Source of the DNA: Gentiana macrophylla
Lineage: Eukaryota > Streptophyta > Magnoliopsida > Gentianales > Gentianaceae
NCBI GenBank assembly: GCA_026214975.1
Contig: CM047808.1
Coordinates: 53,966,583-54,030,582 of the forward strand
Reading direction: 5' to 3'
DNA: 64,000 bases
The translations under genes and the position numbers were made by a program. Below, one piece after another: positions 1 through 7,848 of the stretch. The number at the start of each line of letters is the position of its first letter. The first letter of the stretch is position 1. The notes beneath the pieces are model-generated. The model saw only the letters and a list, made by a program, of their open reading frames with translations. It was not told where the DNA came from and did no database searches.

Positions 1-818
1 AGAAATCAAGTATGGGAATTGGTAGATAGACCAGTTCATGTCAATATCATTGGAACCAAATGGGTTTTCAGAAACAAACTTGATGAAGATGGGAATATCA
101 TCAGAAACAAAGCTAGACTTGTAGCCAAAGGATACTCTCAAGCAGAAGACATAGACTTTGATGAAACTTATGCACCAGTTGCAAGATTAGAAGCAATCAG
201 ATTATTTCTTGCCTTTGCAGCTCACAAGAAATTCAAAGTTTATCAGATGGATGTTAAAAGCGCATTCCTGAATGGAATTCTTGAAGAAGAAGTATATGTT
301 CAACAACCACCCGGATTTGAAATCAAAGATCAAGGAGATAAAGTTTTCAGACTAAGGAAAGCTCTTTATGGACTTAAACAAGCACCAAGAGCTTGGTATG
401 AAACTCTCTCTCTGTTTCTAGTGGATAATGGATTTATCAAAGGAACAATCGACATTACATTATTCAGGATGAAGAATGGAGAAGATACTCTACTTGTTCA
501 AATTTATGTTGATGATATCGTTTTTGGATCAGAAAATGAATAGTTATGTGAGAAATTTGCAAGTTTGATGAAGAGAAAATTTCAGATGAGTATGATGGGA
601 GAATTAAATTATTTCCTAGGATTGCAAGTTAAACAGTTAGATGATGGAATTTTTATTCACCAAACCAAATATACAAGAGAACTTATCAAAAAGTTTGGTA
701 TGGAGAAATCTACTGGAATTTCTACACCAATGGGGACCAACATCAGGCTTGATGAAGACAAAGAAGGCAAAGATGTTGATCAAACACTTTACAGAAGGAT
801 GATTGGAAGCTTACTCTA
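1..818 (+). pseudogene. pol: SIRE-A Copia pol: reverse transcriptase, 5' part, cut by the window edge
   Basis: Open translation matches Copia reverse transcriptase (PF07727): an [17 protein letters not shown] start, [43 protein letters not shown], the [10 protein letters not shown] stretch and the catalytic YVDD at about codon 165. A TAG at 541-543 falls where the SIRE-B copy reads Leu (SENE-stop-LCEKF against [10 protein letters not shown]); the frame then continues to GSLLY at 818, where LARD-1 interrupts it. The next residues (LTACRPDISF) are at 6726. It would have copied element RNA into cDNA. Integrase, protease and gag lie outside the window to the left. One nonsense codon plus the insertion make it non-functional. 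Close similarity to SIRE-B indicates the SIRE/Maximus-like lineage. Confidence 0.93.
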
Positions 819-1178
819 TGTTAAGGGTGATTTTATACGTTTTATAAGGATATGTTTTATATCAATTTCCCCCATATTCGTATTATTTTCATAGAAATCG
901 AGCTTTATATTGAATTATTGAGTAAATGGTGTTTTCAATAGCTAAATTGCAAAACGTAACGAATTATGTGCTTAAATGATGATTTTATATGATTTTGGAA
1001 TTGTGTTACGCTTTGGTATGTTTTCCCTTAATTGTAGATACTCATTGATGATGGAAAAAAGGATTTTAGAGAGCCAAATTCGAAGTTGGAAAGGAATCAA
1101 TCACATTTATGGAAGAATAGAAGATTTAAGGAAAGAAATCAAGTTGATTGATCCAGCCGAACTGGCATCCAGAAGATT

Positions 1179-1373
1179 GGACGAGCGTCCATGGTGGACG
1201 AGCGTTTTGAAAAGCTGGACGGGCGTCCAGAAGAGGAAAAGTGATTCAGAGAGTTTGGACGTTGTTTCGACGAGCGTCTGCCCTTGAGTCCAAAGCAGTT
1301 GGACGGGCGTCCACCCAAAACGGACGGGCGTCCACCGCCGACTTAGCCTGGCCGACCTAAAAATCTATATAAA
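1179..1373 (+). promoter_or_regulatory. LARD-1 U3 promoter: dyad-word array and TATA box
   Basis: Perfect or near-perfect 12-bp dyads GGACGAGCGTCC (1179-1190) and GGACGGGCGTCC (1217-1228, 1301-1312, 1322-1333) are seen, with broken half copies between them. The box TATATAAA starts at 1366, so transcription would start near 1395-1400. The repeated word upstream of TATA suggests a cluster of binding sites for a dimeric factor; that is inference. Confidence 0.7.
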
Positions 1374-1473
1374 GCAGCAGCGCCCCAAACCCTAAATCAT
1401 ACCTTTTCATACATAATTTCTCATACACTAAAACCTAGAGGAGCAGCCGCCGCTTTTCTGAGGTTCCAAGGCC

Positions 1474-1502
1474 GATCACCCGAGCCTTGTGCTCGGGTGA
1501 TC
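1474..1502 (+). other. Hairpin in the LARD-1 R region
   Basis: Arms GATCACCCGAGC (1474-1485) and GCTCGGGTGATC (1491-1502) are perfectly complementary over 12 bp around the loop CTTGT, about 75-80 nt downstream of the predicted start. The matching segment of the 3' LTR (from about 5877) has two changes in the left arm that weaken the inner stem. The role is unknown; polyadenylation control, dimerisation or packaging are possibilities. Confidence 0.75.
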
Positions 1503-2291
1503 CGGGTTAGATTAGGATGCTTTTCTTTTAGTTGTTGATTCATGGAGATCAACCGTTGTATAAACTATGTGAGTTCATCTTTTTGATTTATTCAATCTTC
1601 GTTTACTTTCATGATCTTGATTTATCTTGTATTTTTCTATGCAATTTAAGATGCCATGTGAATTAGATCGAAAGATTAGTTTGCTATTGATGTTTTACAA
1701 TACGAGAGTTGCGTAAACGCTAGATCACCATAGAAAGATAGGATCTTTAATCGTTAATTCGTGACAAATTAATTGGTTAATTATCTAGGTTGCTAGATTC
1801 TAAAATACGGGAGTTAACTTGAATCTACACCTTCGTTTTGTATGAAAATTGGTCTCAACATTCGGAAGAGGAGAGATCGATAATTGAATTCACTAAGGGA
1901 TTATGAGTTTGTATCTCGTGTAAAGGTGAAACCACAATTTGAATTAAAATCATGAGATGAACTAGGATTGAAATCACTTGGTTTGTATTATGTTTGATCC
2001 CATGTATCTTTAGTTCAGGTTGTTTTAATTGTTTGTTATAGGTTAGATTTATTTTAGTTGTTCTATCTTCGTTTATATGTTTTTCTTTCGTTTATTTGTT
2101 TTCATGAGTAGCAATTGAGAGAGTTAATAAGACTAGATTGAACATCCCAATTCCCCTCGTGGATCGACCCTTACTTATCTCGCTTACTATCAACAACCCG
2201 GTATTCGGCCGGTTAGGAGTTAGTTTTGCATATAGGTTAGGGTTTATAAATTTTCTTTTTGTTTAGTGATGCAAAATCCTCCGAACAAAAG

Positions 2292-2309
2292 TGGCGCCGT
2301 TGCCGGGGA
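2292..2309 (+). promoter_or_regulatory. LARD-1 primer binding site (tRNA-Asp)
   Basis: TGGCGCCGTTGCCGGGGA lies 4 nt after the 5' LTR. It is complementary to the 3' end of plant tRNA-Asp(GTC), the usual Athila/Tat primer. The same 18-mer occurs at 53771-53788. Confidence 0.93.
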
Positions 2310-4199
2310 ATCGGTGTTTTGTTGAATCTAATTGAGTTAATTCTTCTATTTTGTTACGATTTAATTTTTTTGGGTTAAAAGGGGTCGTTAGGGCACATGG
2401 TAGTATTTTGGCCGTAACTTTCGGCTCGAGTGTCCGTTTGGGATGCGGGACCCCAATTCGGAAAGCTCGTTCCGACGCCGACGACATGGCAAACTGCCTA
2501 TGGCCGTTCGACACCGTTTTCGAGGTCAAAATCCACTGTTTTCCCTTCCATTTTAGCCCTAGAAGATTTCACCACGTTTTTTTTCCTCCGTCTTAGTGTT
2601 TTTTTTTTTTCTGTTTTAAATTTTTCGTAGGTAGGTTTCCGTTTCTTTTTTCTGTTTCTTTTCTTTCAATAAGAGTAGCGTCACACAAATTGATAGTTTT
2701 TATTTTTGCCATGTTTCGATGACCGTTGGGTTAAGAATGTGCAAAAAGTTTTTTTACTCGATTTGTGAAACGTGAAGTGTAACCTAATCTGTAACTTAGT
2801 GTGCTCTGTGCTTAAATTTATTCGTGGCTGCTGTGTGTGTGATTTGATGATCTGTTAAGTTGAATTAGGGTTTGCTGTGTTTTTCTTGCGTTTCTGTTGC
2901 ACAATTCGATGTTGGACGAGCGTTCAAGGTAAGTGAACGCCCGTCCAGGTCATAATACGCAGTTGAACGCACGTCCAGGTGCCAAATTTTTCTTGAATTG
3001 ATTTTTAATGCTTTATTTGACGTGGATACTTCTATATGAGCTTCTGTGGCTAATTATTTTTACGTAGATGTTCTGAACTTGCATGTTTACATCTTTCCAT
3101 CTACCGACCCATGTTAAATAATTGATTAACTTTTATATACATGATTCATCTATGCATGTTATAATTATATCGGTTCTCGTATGCTATAATCATTCTTATT
3201 GTTATTTTGTAGCTAATGTCGGTTTCCGTATGCTACATATCGTTGTGATGAATCTTGTGAGCTTTGAGACCTATGTGCTTTCTTGTTATTTTTGTAACTC
3301 ATATGGGTAGCTACTGTCGGTTTTCCGTTGCTACCATCGTTGGCTTATGAGTTATATCCATTTAGTATAGCTAATCGTTGGTTTTCCATAATGATATCAC
3401 CTTTGATGAGTCTTAAGGCGCGTCTACTCGCATATAATGAATAATAATCATGTCGTTTATCGTAAACTATCATTATTTGGTAGAGCGTTTATTATATACA
3501 TGTCGTGTTGCAAATGAGTGGGCTAGTTTTTTTCTTTTATTTTCTTTTATTTTTGCATATCATTTAGTTGCATGTCATCTAGTTGTATTGTTTTTCTTTT
3601 ATTTTTCTTGGGGGTAGTTACTGTCGGCTTGCCGTACGCTACCACTTTTATTTTATGTCCTTCATTTTACGATTACAGACGGGCCGTAGTCACTTTGTAG
3701 AGTTATGCGAGCCAACTTTCTCACATCGAGCCTGTCAGAATTTATTTTTATTTATTTCTTTTATTAGGATTGCATATCATGTAGATTGCATTGTAATATA
3801 TTTTTCGTATAGTGCACCTAGCCTACTATTTTGTAATGTTCCATGTATATGTTCCTTCTTTACATGAGCTTAATCTGAAAAAATAACTATAACTTCTTTT
3901 CCATGTGTTTTACATGTATAATCCTTTTTCCCCGTAGACTCTTTTTGCACTGATCAAGTATGCGAGGACACTTGTGATAGCTATTGTGCGCTTTCACGGC
4001 GATATCAGTTTTCTGTGATGCTCCACGAGTCTCGATCTATTCAAGCTTTCTTGGATCTCGTGATGCTCCACATTTCCAAGGTTATCCAAGCAATTTTGGT
4101 TCTTCATGAGGGTCTTCCCGGAATTGCCAGCTTGGAAATACAATCAGCTAAGTTCTCTTCATTTTTATTTCTGTACAACTTGAGGACAAGTTGCAATCT
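2310..4199 (+). other. LARD-1 leader and element-specific non-coding interior
   Basis: No frame here resembles a retroelement protein. The first part (about 2400-2640) is similar to the leader of the coding Athila-like element (53835-54065), including the stretch ATTTTGGCC(A/G)TAACTTTCGG. Dyad words GGACGAGCG and CGCCCGTCC recur at about 2913-2980. From about 3150 a series of inverted repeats replaces gag-pol. Short open frames here are T-rich and show no motif. Confidence 0.75.
3159..3643 (+). repeat. Series of related hairpins in LARD-1
   Basis: At least four inverted repeats share one layout: an outer stem (GGTAGC with GCTACC), a short left bulge, an inner CGG/CCG stem and a 3-4-nt loop. 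They lie at 3159-3189, 3209-3236, 3306-3335 and 3613-3643. In the first the outer arms are TTATA/TATAA rather than GTAGC/GCTAC, so pairing is kept while bases change. The array is absent from the coding Athila-like relative. Confidence 0.65.
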
Positions 4200-4216
4200 A
4201 AGTGTGGGGGAGGGGT
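4200..4216 (+). other. LARD-1 internal polypurine tract
   Basis: AAGTGTGGGGGAGGGG nearly repeats the 3' tract at 5210-5222 (AAGTGTGGGGGAG) but lies 1 kb upstream of it. The coding relative has a counterpart at about 60798-60809. It could prime a second plus strand. Confidence 0.6.
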
Positions 4217-4658
4217 TAGGTATCTACGTTCATTTGCTTAATTAGTTGTATTTCAATGAAAAGTGCTAAATTTTTAAAAAAAATTGTTTTGTCCCGAGTG
4301 AACAAATGCATATCTTTGTTTGAGTTCTTATATCATTGATGCTTTATTTTGCATATTTAGTAAATTTAGATGTTTCACCCCCCCATATTTTTCACGTGCC
4401 ATAGTGAATGATGAGCTAGAATATAAAGTTATACCCCTTTTGGATTAGTGATTTTTGTTTTCTTATAAGTCATGTGCTTAGTGCTACGTATATATCTTGA
4501 GATTTATGATAATTTGTATTTAGATCCGGAGTATGTTATACTGTGAATATCTAAGGTTTGAATGTGATAAGTAACACGTAACTTATTGTCAAATGAAAAA
4601 GTTGAATTAAAGTGAAGTAATTGGGTGTGTTGGAAGCTAGTCGATGATTTGAGTGCGA

Positions 4659-4767
4659 TAGGGTATACCACGTATGTCCTATACCACTATGATGACCAAA
4701 AGCTCACGACAGTCAGAAAAAGCTGCCTTATGATTTGAGTAAGGTAGGGTATATCATGAATATCCTA
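4659..4767 (+). other. Twin hairpin element, LARD-1 copy
   Basis: Two 23-nt hairpins lie 63 nt apart (4659-4681 and 4745-4767). The arms are TAGGGTAT/ATGTCCTA and TAGGGTAT/ATATCCTA, each with a 7-nt loop. Between them is a stretch shared with the relatives (CTATGATGACC then AAAAGCTC). Equivalent pairs are in LARD-2 (minus strand, 34093-34193) and the Athila-like element (61281-61393), with compensating base changes. This looks like a conserved RNA structure in the 3' non-coding region; function unknown. Confidence 0.7.
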
Positions 4768-4874
4768 TTCTGCTATGACAGGGCAATAGCTCATTCTGAT
4801 GTGTGTTAAATGTGGAAAAAGTTAAATCAACTTGTATAAGAATTGGTATGAAATGAATGAAAGACTAAGTTATC

Positions 4875-4919
4875 ATCTATCTTATCCCCAGTATAAACTG
4901 ATAGATATGCTGTAGGGAT
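4875..4919 (+). other. Possible pseudoknot element, LARD-1 copy
   Basis: ATCTATC (4875-4881) pairs with GATAGAT (4900-4906). The loop segment ATCCC (4884-4888) can pair with GGGAT (4915-4919) just downstream, giving an H-type arrangement. The same pieces are found at 61495-61539 and, on the minus strand with one stem mismatch, at 33947-33990. Confidence 0.5.
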
Positions 4920-5185
4920 TATCCTCTGAGTATTTCAGAAAGGTCCTAGATATATTCTATCATCTTTTTCGGGGTATTTTACGTTTGTAGGGTACATCTT
5001 ATAAGTGTCATTTATTGCTAGTCTACGAGGGGGTATTAGCTAGTTTTGCTTGAATCAATTTCTAGTTTGGACTTAGTGGAAGTTTATTATGGCTATGCAC
5101 ACACACTTGGGTGAACCTCCAAACTATTGAATATGCATTATGGTTGCATAAATGTTTATATGTCTCGAGTCTTGATTATGTTTTG

Positions 5186-5222
5186 TTTTGCTCGGGACGA
5201 GCAAAAGCTAAGTGTGGGGGAG
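5186..5222 (+). other. LARD-1 3' polypurine tract with adjoining hairpin
   Basis: The hairpin TTTTGCTC / GAGCAAAA (5186-5193 and 5199-5206) closes the loop GGGAC and sits 3 nt before the tract AAGTGTGGGGGAG (5210-5222). The tract abuts the 3' LTR and would prime plus-strand DNA synthesis. Relatives keep the loop and pairing with altered stem bases. Confidence 0.85.
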
Positions 5223-5223
5223 T

Positions 5224-6725
5224 TGTTAAGGGTGATTTTATACGTTTTATAAGGATATGTTTTATATCAATTTCCCCCATATTCGTATTATTTTCATAGA
5301 AATCAAGCTTTATATTGAATTATTGAGTAAATAGTGTTTTCAATAGTTAAATTGCAAAACGTAACGAATTATGTGCTTAAATGATGATTTTATATGATTT
5401 TGGAATTGTGTTACGCTTTGGTATGTTTTCCCTTAATTGTAGATACTCATTGATGATGGAAAAAAGGATTTTAGAGAGCCAAATTCGAAGTTGGAAAGGA
5501 ATCAATCACATTTATGGAAGAATAGAAGATTTAAGGAAAGAAATCAAGTTGATTGATCCAGCCGAACTGGCATCCAGAAGATTGGACGAGCGTCCATGGT
5601 GAACGAGCGTTTGAAAAAGCGGGACGGGCGCCCGAAGAGGAAAAGTGATTCAGAGAGTTTGGACGTTGTTTGGGACGGCGCCCGCCTTGAGTCCAAAGCG
5701 CTTGGACGGGCGTCCACCCAAAACGGACGGGCGTCCACCGCCGACTTAGCCTGGCCGACCTAAAAATCTATATAAAGCAGCAGCGCCCCAAACCCTAAAT
5801 CATACCTTTTCATACATAATTTCTCATACACTAAAACCTAGAGGAGCAGCCGCCGCTTTTCTGAGGTTCCAAGGCCGATCACCTGATCCTTGTGCTCGGG
5901 TGATCCGGGTTAGATTAGGATGCTTTTCTTTTAGTTGTTGATTCATGGAGATCAACCGTTGTATAAACTATGTGAGTTCATCTTTTTGATTTATTCAATC
6001 TTCGTTTATTTTCATGATCTTGATTTATTTTGTATTTTTCTATGCAATTTAAGATGCCATGTGAATTAGATCGAAAGATTAGTTTGCTATTGATGTTTTA
6101 CAATACGAGAGTTGCATAAACGCTAGATCACCATAGAAAGATAGGATCTTTAATTGTTAATTCGTGACAAATTAATTGGTTAATTATCTAGGTTGCTAGA
6201 TTTTAAAATACGGGAGTTAACTTGAATCTACACCTTCGTTTTGTATGAAAATTGGTCTCAACATTCGGAAGAGGAGAGATCGATAATTGAATTCACTAAG
6301 GGATTAGGAATTCATAGCTTGAGAAATAGATTCACTAAGAGATTAGGAGTTTGTATCTCGTGTAAAGGTGAAACCACACTTTGAATTAAAATCATGAGAT
6401 GAACTAGGATTGAAATCACTTGGTTTGTATTATGTTTGATCCCATGTATCTTTAGTTCAGGTTGTTTTTATTGTTTGTTATAGGTTAGATTTATTTTAGT
6501 TGTTCTATCTTCGTTTATATGTTTTTCTTTCGTTTATTTGTTTTCATGAGTAGCAATTGAGAGAGTTAATAAGACTAGATTCAACATCCCAATTCCCTGT
6601 GGATCGACCCCTTATCTCGCTCTACTATCAACAACCCGGTATTCGGCCGGTTAGGAGTTAGTTTTGCATATAGGTTAGGGTTTATAAATTTTCTTTTTGT
6701 TTAGTGATGCAAAATCCTCCGAACA
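5224..6725 (+). repeat. LARD-1 3' LTR
   Basis: The 1502-bp copy of the 5' LTR starts TGTTAAGGG right after the purine tract and ends CCGAACA. It has an extra segment near 6305-6340 between two copies of TTCACTAAG(G/A)GATTAGGA. Several dyad words are mutated compared with the 5' LTR (for example GGACGGGCGCCC near 5622). Confidence 0.95.
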
Positions 6726-7366
6726 CTATATCTTACAGCATGTAGGCCAGATATATCTTTTACTGTCGGTGTATGTGCAAGATTTCAGTCAAAACCAAAG
6801 GAAAGTCATCTCACAGTTGTGAAAAGAACTTTGAAATATCTGAAAGACACAGATGGAGTTGGAATTTGGTATTCAAAAGAATGAGAATTCAAGCTAATTT
6901 CTTATTTAGATTCAGATTATGCTGGATGCAAAGTGGACTGAAAAAGCACATCAGGCACATGTCGATTACTAGGAAATAGACTTGTGTCATGGTTTAGCAA
7001 GAAGCAAAACTCAATCTCAACTTCTACAATTTGAAATTTGTTGAATATATCGCAGCTGGAAGTTGTTGTGCTCAAGTGTTATGGATTAGACAGCAATTAA
7101 GAGACTATGGGATAGAAGAATGAACAATTCCCATAATGTGTGATAACACTAGTGCAATTGCAATTACTGATAATCCAGTTTTACACTCAAGGACAAAGCA
7201 CATTGATGTACGTCACCACTTTATAAGAGATCATGCAGAGAAGAAGGATATAACAGTTCTTTATGTACCTACTGAAGATCAGTTGGTAGATATCTTTACA
7301 AAGCCATTGGACAAAGAAAGATTTGCCAAATTAAGAACTGAGTTGGGAATAATCAAAGTCAGTTAA
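6726..7366 (+). pseudogene. pol: SIRE-A pol: end of RT and RNase H, interrupted
   Basis: The reading resumes after LARD-1 with LTACRPDISFTVGVCARF, the Copia RT/RNase H connection, then YLDSDYAGCKVD around the first RNase H acidic residues with scattered stops. From 7136 an open stretch gives CDNTSAIAIT, the SRTKHIDVRHHFIRDH motif and DQLVDIFTKPL, the conserved end of Copia RNase H. Stops and small shifts between 6890 and 7130 disable it. It ends with TAA at 7364-7366. Confidence 0.92.
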
Positions 7367-7848
7367 ATCAATTAAGCCAGAGATTCGTCAAGGGGATTAA
7401 TCTTTGTTATGTTGGGTGCGCTCACTTAAAAGACTAGTCATTGACATCAACAATCTCAAACTGATTAACTAAAACTGAAAATTTGATGGAACTGAATTAT
7501 CTCTAGAACTGACCTCAGCATCAGTTTTCATTCCAGTCAAATTTAGTCAAAGGTTGATATGATAAAATCCTCGTGGTTATGTCGCATTAAATTACCATGA
7601 TTCTTTTTTTTGTCGAATTTCGCGTGTACACCCAACGATTGTCGAGCAGTACAAGCATCGATTACCAAAACCATCATGGAATTTGAAAAGTTGTACTACT
7701 CAACCGCCAGAATATCCTACCTATTTATTCAACCTCCATTCACATTATTTTCATTCAAAATTCAAACTCTTCATCTCTTTCCAGAAAGCAAAACAGACTC
7801 TTTGCAACCCTTTCTCTCAAAATCAAATTTTTGTGTTCACACTCAAAT
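7367..7848 (+). other. SIRE-A spacer between pol and the extra ORF
   Basis: About 480 bp with no protein similarity. The start resembles the matching spacer in SIRE-B (near 46100-46140), including GTTGGGTGCGCTCACTTA against the minus-strand form of TAAGTGAGCTCACCCAAC. It may carry the leader of a subgenomic or spliced message for the extra ORF; no such site is proven. Confidence 0.45.

Larger units (their letters stand above)
819..2287 (+). repeat. LARD-1 5' LTR
   Basis: The 1469-bp repeat runs from TGTTAAGGG to CCGAACA. U3 holds an array of GGACG-NN-CGTCC words followed by a TATA box at 1366-1372. An R-region hairpin lies at 1474-1502, then an AT-rich U5. The 3' copy is about 33 bp longer because it keeps a segment between two short direct repeats. 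Confidence 0.95.
819..6725 (+). mobile_element. LARD-1: non-autonomous Athila-family LTR retrotransposon
   Basis: Two long direct repeats (819-2287 and 5224-6725) begin TGTTAAGGG and end CCGAACA. A tRNA-Asp primer site follows the first and a purine tract precedes the second. Flanks are CTCTA (814-818) and CTATA (6726-6730), a 5-bp target duplication with one change; removing the element restores the SIRE-A RT reading. The 2.9-kb interior has no gag or pol homology. The leader (about 2288-2660) and the last kilobase resemble the coding Athila-like element at 52241-63328, so LARD-1 probably depends on such a relative for protein. The LTRs differ at few positions by eye, suggesting a fairly recent insertion. 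Confidence 0.95.

Noticed and set aside
976..1287. Open frame of 103 codons in the LARD-1 LTR, repeated in the 3' LTR
   Set aside because: It spans U3, overlaps the dyad array, shows no known motif, and the 3' copy ends differently.
2292..2309. tRNA-like sequence
   Set aside because: It is only the 18-nt complement of a tRNA 3' end, that is a primer binding site, not a tRNA gene. The same holds at 12033, 25107, 51700 and 53771.
2351..2630. Small plus and minus frames in the LARD-1 leader
   Set aside because: They lie in leader sequence shared with the Athila-like element, where the frame is not kept.
3159..3643. Repeated hairpins considered as a CRISPR-like array
   Set aside because: Spacing is irregular, repeats are not identical, the host is a plant and no cas-like gene is present.
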